Source: Clostridiales bacterium
GTDB lineage: Bacteria; Bacillota; Clostridia; Lachnospirales; Lachnospiraceae
DNA: 64,000 nt
Reading direction: 5' to 3'
Assembly: GCA_020859985.1 (NCBI GenBank)
Contig: JAJBVD010000030.1
Coordinates: 62,001-126,000 of the forward strand
Shown in pieces: positions 24,462 to 33,992 of this stretch. The notes under the pieces were generated by a model. That model worked only from the letters and a program-made list of their open reading frames with translations. It ran no database searches and was not told where the DNA came from. Each line of letters begins with the position of its first letter. Position 1 is the first letter of the stretch. The position numbers were made by a program, and so were the translations under genes.

Positions 24462-26483
24462 CTACCACCGAATCTCCTCATTGGTAGTATCTTTTCTTAT
24501 CTTAATTTGATTAATTTCTATAGAATTATCAGTAGTGTTTTCTAAAATTAAGTCAACATCCGTACTTACCTCTTCTAACGTAATATTATAAACAGCCTTA
24601 TCATTCACCGCTTCTATACTCACCACTTCAATCAAGGAACTACCATTATCTGCAGTTACAGAAACAGTTATATATTCAAGATCATCTCCACTAATCTCTA
24701 TCGAGTAAGTTCCACGTTCCAATGAGACAATTGAACCACTTAACCTTCCTTCAGGACCTATAATATAGGCTTCATTTACTATTCTTACTTCTTCGTTGTA
24801 ATACATTTCATCGCTTTTAGTATTATATATATACTCATCCCAGTCTTCAATGCCGTCCTCATAATAATATAATGTAAACTCTCCAAAAATATATTTCTCC
24901 GTAAAATTTCCTAAAAGCTCTATCAACCTATCTTCATCCAATGCATAGCTATAATTATATGACAATGTAAATGTTTTAGCGGTATTAGCTACAATAATAA
25001 AATTATAATCCTGTGCCTGTCGCATAACACCTACAGAATCAACAGAGTCTTCAAGGAATGTTCCATTATAATCGATTGGATCTACATAATATTCATTATT
25101 CATCTTTACAGAAAGGTTATAAGCAGCCCAATAGGGGCCTATTCCATTTCCCAGATCTTTTTCCACAACAAGTTCAGCTATACTATCCAACAATTTATCA
25201 TATTCATTATCAACTGCATTCGCATAAACCGGTTGTATATAAATTAATATCAATAGCAAAAAAGAAGCAAAAACAATAATATTAGAATTCTTAATTATTG
25301 TACATAACTTTGCAGACATTTTTTCCCAAGATACGCTTAACACTATAACGGAAAATGGTAATATAGCTGGAAGGTACCTTATATTAATATACATTCCACC
25401 AAAATCGGCAAGTACGAATATTATACTAAGTATAGCAGTCCCTAAAATTAATGCGACAACAACGTCATCGTTTTCATCATACTGTTTTCTCCACCATTGT
25501 TTAATTATTTTTACTGCAATTATAATATATATACAAATTATCAGTATGCGAACAGCATAAGAAAATGTATTCAAATTTAGAATTGCCTTGTCAAAAAATA
25601 AACAATTAAAAACCCCTAAAATCCCGCAAATATATACATTAATTCTAGTAATTAAACTTGTTATTCCGCCCCAATTAGAAATACCATATATAGTACCTCC
25701 ATACTGCGAATCCGAATCCAAATTCAAAAAACTCAACTTATCTATATATTTTGCCCCTACTCGTAACAATAAAACAGATATAAGTAACGCAAAAAGCACA
25801 ATAAGAAATTCCTTGTAATTTCCCTTTTTAACTGTAAAATTCCATAATACAACAATTGCAAAAGGAATAACACCAATCACAACAAAAATGCCATCTGTAA
25901 ATTTCAAGCCATATAGCATAACAATACATAATAAAATGGATAAGACAACTTTATATTTTCTACAACAAACACGATGAATTAAAGCATAAATAATAAAAAT
26001 CAATAATGAAAATATGATTGACGTCTCATGTGAATCAAAAGGATATACCGTTACAGCTTCTGAAGCCCCAAAATACTCCGATGATCCATCATTAAGTAAG
26101 CACATCATATAAATAAAAAAAGGGAGAAATGACCATTTTTCAAAAAATGTATCTTTTTTGTTTTTTAAAATCAAAATCAAAACCAAAGACAAACCGACAA
26201 TCATCGCATACAATAAAGAGGGTTGCAAGCGTGCAGCATCTTCTGTAAAGCCCTTTACTGCATATACAAATTGACTTACCAATTCCCATAAAATATTAAC
26301 AATTTCTCTATTATATCCGCGTAAATTGATATTATTGTAACGAACTAGATTAGCAAGATCATCTCCATATACCGGAAAGCCTTGCTTAATATTATAGTAA
26401 TACCAGCATGAAAAAAAAGAAGTCATTCCAATAATCAAAAAATCTCTGAAATATACCAAAACATTCTGCACCTTTTTTCGCAT
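24462..26483 (-). CDS. Large multipass membrane protein, likely GT-C-type glycosyltransferase
   Basis: A 673-residue protein. Residues about 10-420 have ten or more hydrophobic helices, with an extracellular loop after the first helix holding VYGDDLANLVRYNN; acidic residues in that loop are usual for GT-C enzymes that use polyprenyl-phosphate sugars. The C-terminal 240 residues are mostly soluble, ending in a beta-sandwich-like part (GTYSIEISGDDLEYITVSV). It probably adds a sugar to the wall polysaccharide outside the membrane, with the GtrB-like enzyme at 31087-32052 supplying the lipid donor. That link is inferred. Family identity is not certain. Confidence 0.65.
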   Translation of the reverse strand: MRKKVQNVLVYFRDFLIIGMTSFFSCWYYYNIKQGFPVYGDDLANLVRYNNINLRGYNREIVNILWELVSQFVYAVKGFTEDAARLQPSLLYAMIVGLSLVLILILKNKKDTFFEKWSFLPFFIYMMCLLNDGSSEYFGASEAVTVYPFDSHETSIIFSLLIFIIYALIHRVCCRKYKVVLSILLCIVMLYGLKFTDGIFVVIGVIPFAIVVLWNFTVKKGNYKEFLIVLFALLISVLLLRVGAKYIDKLSFLNLDSDSQYGGTIYGISNWGGITSLITRINVYICGILGVFNCLFFDKAILNLNTFSYAVRILIICIYIIIAVKIIKQWWRKQYDENDDVVVALILGTAILSIIFVLADFGGMYINIRYLPAILPFSVIVLSVSWEKMSAKLCTIIKNSNIIVFASFLLLILIYIQPVYANAVDNEYDKLLDSIAELVVEKDLGNGIGPYWAAYNLSVKMNNEYYVDPIDYNGTFLEDSVDSVGVMRQAQDYNFIIVANTAKTFTLSYNYSYALDEDRLIELLGNFTEKYIFGEFTLYYYEDGIEDWDEYIYNTKSDEMYYNEEVRIVNEAYIIGPEGRLSGSIVSLERGTYSIEISGDDLEYITVSVTADNGSSLIEVVSIEAVNDKAVYNITLEEVSTDVDLILENTTDNSIEINQIKIRKDTTNEEIRW

Positions 26484-26518
26484 CGCTAATTTCCTTTCCC
26501 ATTACTCTTTAGAAATGA

Positions 26519-27475
26519 TTATATTTCGACCTTAACGGATCTGGAAGCCTTCATTATTAACCCTTTATATGTTCCTATAAAATACGCTTTCGCAATATCC
26601 TTTCGATTATACCTTAATGCCATTATACAATAATAAAATGCAAAAGCATGGACAAAAAACAAATAATAGAAAAACAAGTGATACCACTTAGCATATTTTT
26701 TCATAAAAATCGAGCGATTCTTTGCAAAATGATATGCTCGCTCCGGAAAACCAATTCCCGCTACTCTTAATTTAGATTGTTCTCCTTCATTAACGTAATA
26801 CAAATGATTTGTCCTTGCGCCCGTTACAATATACGCCTTGTACCCCGATTTTAAAATTCGATATCCAAAGTCAGCTTCTTCATACATTGCATAATAAAGT
26901 GGGTCAAATCCCCCAACACATTCCAATGCCTCACGACGTACCATCATTGCATTCGGGGAATAACATGTTTTGTATCTTGGCTCAAGTGGTTGCTCATCAA
27001 CTTTCTTCCCTGCAAATAACGTTTTGGGGCGTGATGTAAAAAAATTATAGTCTCCACTTGCCATCCACATAGTACTACCCTGATTTACATTAATTGATAT
27101 TGGTCCTACCAACCCAATAGACTTATCCTTTTTTAATTCATTCACCAGCAATTCAATCATATCTGGATAAATAATATTATCATTATCTAAAAACAGCAAA
27201 AACTCACCTGATGCAGATTTTATTCCAGCATTTCGTCCTCCTGCTGCCATAAGATTTTTTGTGAGTGGAATCACATTTACGTTCGCATTATGAAACTGTT
27301 CATTAACTAGCTCAACTGTATTATCCGAAGAACAATTATCTACTACTAAAACTTCAATGTTTGAATATGAACTATGCAGTACTGACCTAACACAATCACT
27401 AACGACCTTCGCCCGGTTGTATGTAGGAATAATAACAGAAACCAAATCTTTATCCTTTTCTTGAAATTCTTGCAT
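26519..27475 (-). CDS. GT2 glycosyltransferase (rhamnosyltransferase-like)
   Basis: A 318-residue GT-A enzyme: VSVIIPTYNRAKVVSDCVRS at the start, VVDNCSSDNT, then LLFLDNDNIIYPD with the metal-binding D-x-D-like acids, and GFDPLYYAMYEEADFGYRI with the E-D/E acceptor motif. The C-terminal part has a short hydrophobic stretch (LFFYYLFFVHAFAFYYCIMA) that may anchor it to the membrane. This layout is common among WbbL-type rhamnosyltransferases. It lies between the two large membrane proteins in the same operon. Confidence 0.85.
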   Translation of the reverse strand: MQEFQEKDKDLVSVIIPTYNRAKVVSDCVRSVLHSSYSNIEVLVVDNCSSDNTVELVNEQFHNANVNVIPLTKNLMAAGGRNAGIKSASGEFLLFLDNDNIIYPDMIELLVNELKKDKSIGLVGPISINVNQGSTMWMASGDYNFFTSRPKTLFAGKKVDEQPLEPRYKTCYSPNAMMVRREALECVGGFDPLYYAMYEEADFGYRILKSGYKAYIVTGARTNHLYYVNEGEQSKLRVAGIGFPERAYHFAKNRSIFMKKYAKWYHLFFYYLFFVHAFAFYYCIMALRYNRKDIAKAYFIGTYKGLIMKASRSVKVEI

Positions 27476-27541
27476 TTCTATACTTCGCTCCTAATCCTTA
27501 AATTATGAAAAAACTTTTTCAGTAAAACAGGATCCATGATA

Positions 27542-29821
27542 TTAATTTCCACTCTCATAACTAGCAGATCCTATGCCAAAATTGAAAACACAAAAGCAAA
27601 GTTCCCTACTGTCAGTCTCCAATACAGTATTCGGAATATTTGATGAAAAATTCAAATAATTAATTCCTGATTTTAATGTGATGGATAACTCATACGACTG
27701 ACGTACTGATGATACTGTATAAACAAAATTTTCTCCATTAATCGTCAAATTAATATCCTGTTCATCGTCCAACAGCGCTTTCATTTCAAAATTAATAGTA
27801 ATAGTTATTTCTTCATCATATAAATTATATATCAGAATTTCACTATCATTGACACTCCAGTTCCATGTATCCTCCTCAGAGGTTTCCGTCCCATAAAAAC
27901 CATCACTCATTTCAAAGTAAACCATATACCTATTTTTTATTATTTCAAGCTCACCATTTTCTTCAAGTTCTTTCCTAAGCATTTTTGCATATTCTTGTAT
28001 ATCAAAAAAATATAACGCATTATCCTCTGTTGATATATATGAAGTTCCGGTAATCTTCACTATAGATTGCAACAGGTTCTCTAATTCATCATCTTCATAG
28101 CCATCCGAGTCAATGTAAATACCCTCAAAGCCAAAAACCACCATCACTCTTAATTGTTCTTGCAAATCTTCCTCTTGAAGCATTCTTAACCAGTAATCTG
28201 TCTTATCTCCAACACTTGCCCCATAGCTCCAAGATGTTTTTCCTGTAGAATGCAAATATGGCCTCATAGAATTATAAGCTCCTGTTTCATTATTAGGCCA
28301 CTGATTAGAATTATAATTCGTAACAATTGGATACTGAAATATCTTTGTATCATCCTCATAAAAGCTTTCAATTTTCTGAACAAAACTTAGATCTCTATAA
28401 TAATCAGATTCTACATCTTCAATCGTTGTCAAATAAGAACCTTGTTCTGGAGAATAATATGATCCAGTCGCCACGTCTTTTGGAATTTGGTCTACAACAC
28501 AAATTAAGATCAAAACACACGCTACTACAGTTCTCAATACCTTTTCAAGTCCTTGTTTCCTAATGCGCTTGCTAATATTATTCCATCCACTTTGAACGTA
28601 TAAAGCTATTGCCATTGCGGAGAAAAAAGCAATATAAACAATAGTTCTATTGTAACATCTAATACTTGCAGTTAAAAATAATCCTATAAAAAAACTAAAT
28701 CCTCCATTCACCGATAGCAAAATTAAGAAAACGTTTATCCTTGATATGCCTTTCATATCAATGCTCAATTTATTATTGCGGTTTAAGGCAAACAAATTAA
28801 CGAAACAGATAATTAGCCCAATTGCAAGTATTATTCCAAGAGAGGACATACTATTCTCTGTTACCTGAAAATAACTGTCGAACTCACTTCTAATTGATCT
28901 CAGGAAAGAAATCCTATGATTTTGATTCGGTAGCAGCATTTGGATAATGTTTAAACTATAATAGGACAACTCATCTAATGTTCGTTCACCCAAGCGAGAG
29001 TCGCCACTTTCATACTTAAAATAGTTAAATATCAAAGGTAATAAGCATATTAAAAGCCCTACAAATAACGCACAATAATGAAATATAGACAAAATAACAT
29101 ATTTGATATCATGTTTATCAAGTGTCAATATAATCATAGAAAACAACAGTATGATCATATAAAATGCTGAATAATATAAATCTGCCAATCCCAGTAAGAA
29201 AACAGAGACTAAGCTAATACATAATTTTTTTTTCTCAAAATAACTGTTCTCTTGGCCGATACGCTTTCTATCTACCTGCGTTTGTTTAGTTTTACATAAT
29301 TCTCCCTTCCAGAACCAATATAAAGAAATGCAAACCATTGGAATCGTATAGTATGCCGCTAAAAAAATATGTTGTTCATATCTAAAAAAATGATACGGGA
29401 GACAGCTATATATAATAGATATTACGGTAGCTATCCATTGTTTTATACCTATGCATCTAAAAGCAATATAAGATGCCCACATAACCAAGAAAAAAGTAAG
29501 CAAATAAAATGAATTAAGTATTAATGCCGCATCATTTGTAAAAAGAGCTATAATTCGAATAAATACATAATGAAGTAAGTTGCATTTTACAGTCAATGAT
29601 TGGTTGCTTCCAAATGGAGCCGCTAAGTTTGGATTAAAGTACAAACCATTCCCCAGCGTCAAATTCTTTATTTCTGAAAGTACTCCCACTACATCACCAT
29701 TATATTCAAAAGGACTTTGCAAATTAACATTAGTCAAGTCCATTGTAACTACTAATATAATCGTCAGCAAGGCAGTCGCAACAGCTAAATATAATGCTTC
29801 CTTTAGAACACCTTTTTTCAT
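27542..29821 (-). CDS. Large multipass membrane protein, YfhO/GT-C-like
   Basis: About 759 residues. I choose ATG 29821 (MKKGVLKEALYLAVATALL), with GGAG about ten bases upstream; ATG 29866, which overlaps the upstream stop as ATGA, is also possible. Around twelve membrane helices cover residues 10-450. A large external loop after helix 1 holds FEYNGDVVGVLSEIKN with an acidic residue typical of GT-C. The last 280 residues include a soluble domain and a beta-sandwich end (ILIYNLYDEEITITINFEMK). It resembles YfhO-type enzymes that glycosylate teichoic acids outside the cell. It may be a distant relative of 24462-26483 in layout. Confidence 0.68.
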   Translation of the reverse strand: MKKGVLKEALYLAVATALLTIILVVTMDLTNVNLQSPFEYNGDVVGVLSEIKNLTLGNGLYFNPNLAAPFGSNQSLTVKCNLLHYVFIRIIALFTNDAALILNSFYLLTFFLVMWASYIAFRCIGIKQWIATVISIIYSCLPYHFFRYEQHIFLAAYYTIPMVCISLYWFWKGELCKTKQTQVDRKRIGQENSYFEKKKLCISLVSVFLLGLADLYYSAFYMIILLFSMIILTLDKHDIKYVILSIFHYCALFVGLLICLLPLIFNYFKYESGDSRLGERTLDELSYYSLNIIQMLLPNQNHRISFLRSIRSEFDSYFQVTENSMSSLGIILAIGLIICFVNLFALNRNNKLSIDMKGISRINVFLILLSVNGGFSFFIGLFLTASIRCYNRTIVYIAFFSAMAIALYVQSGWNNISKRIRKQGLEKVLRTVVACVLILICVVDQIPKDVATGSYYSPEQGSYLTTIEDVESDYYRDLSFVQKIESFYEDDTKIFQYPIVTNYNSNQWPNNETGAYNSMRPYLHSTGKTSWSYGASVGDKTDYWLRMLQEEDLQEQLRVMVVFGFEGIYIDSDGYEDDELENLLQSIVKITGTSYISTEDNALYFFDIQEYAKMLRKELEENGELEIIKNRYMVYFEMSDGFYGTETSEEDTWNWSVNDSEILIYNLYDEEITITINFEMKALLDDEQDINLTINGENFVYTVSSVRQSYELSITLKSGINYLNFSSNIPNTVLETDSRELCFCVFNFGIGSASYESGN

Positions 29822-29862
29822 AAAACAGCTTCTCCATCCAGAGATATAAAACATACATTTCG

Positions 29863-31032
29863 TCACAAGTTTACTTTACCATCAATAAGCTGGTCGAAAA
29901 ATTGCGCCGAATTATCCCAGTTAAACTGAACAGAATAATTATATGCCTTTTTTCGCATCGTCTCATATTCTTCCTTATTTTCAATAGCATCTTTCATATA
30001 TTTCACTATTTCATCAACCGTATTTTCATGGCATAAATAGCCTGCATTGCCATGATCAACAGCATCAACACATCCAGGACAATTCGACACAATGCTAGGC
30101 GTCCCCATAACCGCTGCTTCTGTAATAACAATCCCCCAGCCTTCTCGAGTAGCAGGAAATAACTGAGCAACAGCTTTCTCTAGTAAATCATATTTTTTCT
30201 GTTCACTGACAAATCCAAAATATCTTATATCATCATTGTCCTTTGCTCCATCTGTAACATTGTATTCTACACAAATAGGATGCAACACCTGCGCAACATA
30301 ATCTTCATCCGTTCTTCCAACAATCCACAATTTAGAATCCGGATATTCTTGATGAACACGACAAAAAGCTTCTACCGCTTTATTAATTCCCTTGTATGGA
30401 ACAAACCTGCCTACATATATAAAAATCGGTGTTTTTCCTTTCTCCTTCAGTTCAGAAAAAGATTTCGGATGAAAATTCAAGCCATTCGGAATCAAAAATA
30501 TGTTTTCAGGCTTAAAGCCTACTTCAATCAATCCGTTTTTAGTAGACTCGGACACGGTAATAGTTGTATCATTCTTATTCAGTCTTAAAAGAGGAGATTC
30601 CAATGCTTTTCCTACTTTTCCTGCAACCCCCGGCAACATAATATCCCATAACTCGCGATACAATTGATGTGTATAAAAAATCCGTTTTCTTTTTGGGACC
30701 CAAAATTTTGTAAAAAAACGGTGTGCATTACACTGGTCAATAACAATATCAATATTTGTATGATTCCTTTTGTAATATAAGAAAGCCCAAAAAATTACAG
30801 AAAAGGGTCCGCCCCTTCTAATATAATGGACACCATCTATGCATTCCGAATCCAATGCATCTGGAAACATTGGAGAAATATGAATTGTGCGATATTTCGT
30901 ACCAGCGCTCCTTTTAATCATTTCATGAGTATGTACTTCCGCGCCTCCCGCTTTGGGATTTTTTATGTCTCTCCAGTTGAGAAGTAATATTGTTTTTCGT
31001 TTATCCTTGTCAAGCTTATCCCAGTAATGCAT
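29863..31032 (-). CDS. GT4 glycosyltransferase
   Basis: A 389-residue GT-B enzyme: ILLLNWRDIKNPKAGGAEVH (glycine-rich N-terminal loop), VSESTKNGLIEVGF, then FIYVGRFVPYKGINKAVEAF and FPATREGWGIVITEAAVMG with the paired glutamates. This N-terminal form is common among mannosyl- or galactosyltransferases of capsule loci. It follows the GtrB-like gene by about 54 bases and precedes a membrane glycosyltransferase. Confidence 0.87.
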   Translation of the reverse strand: MHYWDKLDKDKRKTILLLNWRDIKNPKAGGAEVHTHEMIKRSAGTKYRTIHISPMFPDALDSECIDGVHYIRRGGPFSVIFWAFLYYKRNHTNIDIVIDQCNAHRFFTKFWVPKRKRIFYTHQLYRELWDIMLPGVAGKVGKALESPLLRLNKNDTTITVSESTKNGLIEVGFKPENIFLIPNGLNFHPKSFSELKEKGKTPIFIYVGRFVPYKGINKAVEAFCRVHQEYPDSKLWIVGRTDEDYVAQVLHPICVEYNVTDGAKDNDDIRYFGFVSEQKKYDLLEKAVAQLFPATREGWGIVITEAAVMGTPSIVSNCPGCVDAVDHGNAGYLCHENTVDEIVKYMKDAIENKEEYETMRKKAYNYSVQFNWDNSAQFFDQLIDGKVNL

Positions 31033-31086
31033 CCCAGCATCCTCATTTCACTATATTAATATTCAAAAAGAAAAACTCTAATTTCT

Positions 31087-32052
31087 TTAAGATCCTAATG
31101 GTTTTTTCTCAGACGACAAAATATTACTCTCTCGTATAATATATATTGGACGTCTTTTACTTTCCAGATAAGTTTTTGAAAGGTATTCCCCAACAATTCC
31201 CAGACCGAAAAGCTGAACTCCTCCCAAAAAAAGAATGATACATACCAGAGAAGCCCACCCTTGACCAGATTGGCCGGAAATAAGAGTCCCAACCGCCACA
31301 TACACTGCTCCGATTATGGAAATAATACACATGATCATTCCAATCCATAGTGAAATGGTCAATGGCAACGTAGTATATGCAGTAATCCCTTCAATCGAAT
31401 ATCTTAACAGCTTTATAAAAGACCATTTTGTTTCTCCAGCCACCCGTTTCTGGTTCTCATATTCCAGCCACTTTGTTTTAAACCCTATCCAACCAAAAAT
31501 ACCTTTGCTAAAACGATTGTATTCCCGTACAGATAAAATAGCATTTACCGCAGTTCTTTTCATAAGCCTATAATCTCTTGCGCCGTCCACGATTTCAAAA
31601 TCTATAAACCGATTTATTAATTTATAAAAATGATGCGCAAAAAAAGAGCGAATACGAGGCTCTCCAACACGATTAACCCTTCTCGTTGCTACCATATCAT
31701 AATCTTCATGTTCCAGAATCTCCAGCATTTCCGGCAATAGCGAAGGCGGATCCTGCAAATCAGCATCCATAATAGCCACGTAGTCTCCAGCTGAATTCTC
31801 CAAACCTGCAAACATAGCTGCTTCTTTCCCAAAATTTCGGCTAAATGAAACATATTTAATACGGGAATCCTGCTTCATATATTTCTTTATAATAGCAAGC
31901 GTATCATCTGTCGATCCATCATCCACAAAAATAATTTCAAATTCAATCTGATTTTTTAGCAGAGTACTCCCTACATCAGATAAAGCATCATAAAAATAAG
32001 GAATGGACAGTTCTTCATTATAACATGGAACCACGATTGACAAAAGTTTCAT
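31087..32052 (-). CDS. Polyprenyl-phosphate glycosyltransferase (GtrB/DPM1-like)
   Basis: A 321-residue GT2 enzyme with two C-terminal membrane helices. It shows LSIVVPCYNEELSIPYFYDA, IIFVDDGSTDDT, the MDADLQDPPSLLPEM metal site, and RDYRLMKR. This pattern charges undecaprenyl phosphate with a single sugar, usually glucose, for later transfer outside the cell. AAGGTG is eight bases from the ATG. With a flippase and two GT-C-like proteins nearby, the four could form a side-chain glycosylation module. Confidence 0.9.
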   Translation of the reverse strand: MKLLSIVVPCYNEELSIPYFYDALSDVGSTLLKNQIEFEIIFVDDGSTDDTLAIIKKYMKQDSRIKYVSFSRNFGKEAAMFAGLENSAGDYVAIMDADLQDPPSLLPEMLEILEHEDYDMVATRRVNRVGEPRIRSFFAHHFYKLINRFIDFEIVDGARDYRLMKRTAVNAILSVREYNRFSKGIFGWIGFKTKWLEYENQKRVAGETKWSFIKLLRYSIEGITAYTTLPLTISLWIGMIMCIISIIGAVYVAVGTLISGQSGQGWASLVCIILFLGGVQLFGLGIVGEYLSKTYLESKRRPIYIIRESNILSSEKKPLGS

Positions 32053-32262
32053 ATTTGATTCACCTTAGGGTATATTGTAGTAGTAATTATCTCAAAGTTT
32101 AATTCTTTTATGCATAATCTCTTATTAATTGTGAGGATATCTTGTTGTTTCCTATGTAGAGAAAAATTAAGCATTACCATACTACCATATAAGACCAATA
32201 AAAACAATTGGAATTTTTTTGATTTATGAGATATTTATGTGATTTTTGTCGTTTTAGCGCAT

Positions 32263-32558
32263 CTATTTAAGCGGCAGCTTCCAAGTATATCCGAACAATT
32301 GAATAAAGACATTCTTAATCCGATTGTTCAAAGATGACGGAAATCCCGGATCCGGTTTCCCGTCGACCGCGACATTGTAGACAGAATTTCCTTGACTTCC
32401 TGTAAGAAAAAGATTGCTTTGCAAACCGTGCTTTTACCGGTAGCCTGTTCTCCAATCAGTAAATTAAACTGTTCAATGTCCAAATCCAGATTATTGATTG
32501 GTCAGAGGTTTTCTATATGACTCTTTGCCACCTTTCTGTACAAAAGCTTTTTTGTCAT
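32263..32558 (-). pseudogene. Remnant of an AAA-family ATPase
   Basis: From ATG 32558 the frame reads MTKKLLYRKVAKSHIENL, then TGA, then INNLDLDIEQFNLLIGEQ and ATGKSTVCKAIFFLQEVK (Walker A GEQATGKST). A frameshift follows; the other frame ends FIQLFGYTWKLPLK with TAG at 32263. This is the start and a later piece of an overcoming-lysogeny/RecF-like AAA ATPase joined by an internal deletion. It lies between transferases of differing base composition, so it may mark a recombination join. The rest of the gap 32053-32262 is AT-rich with no gene seen. Confidence 0.7.
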
Positions 32559-32571
32559 TATATTACGCTCT

Positions 32572-33963
32572 CTAAACAGTGTCAAACGCACAATTGATTT
32601 CCGCGATCCTCTCCCTCCACAACCCGTTCAGTTCCTCCTCATTCAGCTTCTGATTGATGCAGGCCGCGCCGCCAGTCACTTTTGATTCATAGTATACCCG
32701 GTCGTTTTTCAGACGGCGGATGTAGTCAGCGGCCTGATCCAGATCCGGGTCTGCCCAGATGCAGCCCCTTTTGTACGCACCTTCAGTGTGCAGATTTTTG
32801 ATCAGCTGATAATCCACGAGGCAGGAAGCCTCCTCGCTCATGAATTCGACGTTGGAGGAATAGTTGGTGGCAATCACGGGTGTTCCAAGAAGCATGGCCT
32901 CCGCGATGACCAGACCGAAACCCTCGGACCGATGCAGGGAAAGGTAGACGTCACAGCAGCGAATCAGGCTGTTTACCTTTTCTTTTTTCATTACTTTGGT
33001 GATAAAGTAGACGTTGCAGTAGCCGTCGAGTTCTTTTTTCAGACGGCGCACATCCTCTTCCTTTGCGTTGTTGATCTTGATCACAAGGCCGCAGTCCGGA
33101 TCTTCCTGTGGAAATGCCTTCCGGTAGGCCGCGATCGCGCCCTGCGGGTTTTTGCGTCCGGTGGTGCTGTTGGAGTCATACATAATCAGGCAAAGGAATT
33201 TGTTCTCAGGCAAGTCAAAGGTATCCCGCGTACAGGAATCGTCATAGGGTGCGGTCGGACGGTAGGGCACTGTCCGCACCGGCACTTCTATCGCTTTCTG
33301 CATGCCGCGCCCCGCAAATGCAGAGGGGGTCCAGATTTCATCAAAAAGACTGCAGTATTTCACCCATTCTTTTGGGAAGTCTTCGAGCTCCCAGAGCCAG
33401 AAAGCGATGTTGTAATGGCCGTCCCAAAACGATGAATTGGCGGAAAACATGTTTCCCATCTCGCACAGGTTCACATGAAAGAGATTGATCCCATAGGGTA
33501 ATTCCGATGAACCGTTCGGACGCGAAACGTTTGTCCCATCAGCGGCACGTTCCGCCTCCTGCGAGAATGGACGCTGATTGTTCTGTGAGCGATCGTCCAG
33601 TGTTGCCCGCGAGAGCGGCGGCACTTCTGCGGAAATATAATCGTCCCAGGAGTGGTCGTCCTCCCGCAGGTTATCGTCAAATCCGATGTTACAGATAGAA
33701 AACGGATAGCCGCTCATCTGCAGCTGCCGTGCTACAAGGCGGCAGCTCTGTCCAAGCCCCATCTCAGCGCGGATGCTGCCGATCAGGTTCACTCCTTCCG
33801 GCCAGGCCTTGCTGTCATAGGGCTTTTTTGTATTCAAAAACTCTGAGATGTTCTTTTGCACCAGCTTATCCTTCAAAGCCATTCGTGTCTGTCTGGGAAC
33901 AATATTTTTGAACACACCGCCGTATTTTTTTATTGTAAAATAGAGTTTGCTGTAGTTACTCAT
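32572..33963 (-). CDS. GT4 glycosyltransferase
   Basis: About 463 residues from ATG 33963 (MSNYSKLYFTIKKYGG), with AAGGA nine bases upstream. The N-terminal segment GVNLIGSIRAEMGLGQSCRL, the NIAFWLWELEDFPKEW block and the C-terminal YLSLHRSEGFGLVIAEAMLLG with paired glutamates are typical of a GT4 subgroup in capsule and rhamnan loci. Around residues 130-160 there is a polar insert (SRATLDDRSQNNQRPFSQEA) that looks unstructured. The base composition is richer in G+C than the genes to its left. Confidence 0.87.
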   Translation of the reverse strand: MSNYSKLYFTIKKYGGVFKNIVPRQTRMALKDKLVQKNISEFLNTKKPYDSKAWPEGVNLIGSIRAEMGLGQSCRLVARQLQMSGYPFSICNIGFDDNLREDDHSWDDYISAEVPPLSRATLDDRSQNNQRPFSQEAERAADGTNVSRPNGSSELPYGINLFHVNLCEMGNMFSANSSFWDGHYNIAFWLWELEDFPKEWVKYCSLFDEIWTPSAFAGRGMQKAIEVPVRTVPYRPTAPYDDSCTRDTFDLPENKFLCLIMYDSNSTTGRKNPQGAIAAYRKAFPQEDPDCGLVIKINNAKEEDVRRLKKELDGYCNVYFITKVMKKEKVNSLIRCCDVYLSLHRSEGFGLVIAEAMLLGTPVIATNYSSNVEFMSEEASCLVDYQLIKNLHTEGAYKRGCIWADPDLDQAADYIRRLKNDRVYYESKVTGGAACINQKLNEEELNGLWRERIAEINCAFDTV

Positions 33964-33992
33964 ATCTATTTTCCTTTCTGTCCATCCAGACA

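Noticed and set aside
32060-32200. Promoter for the GtrB-like gene
   Set aside because: Several AT-rich hexamers occur but none gives both boxes at 16-18 base spacing with good matches.
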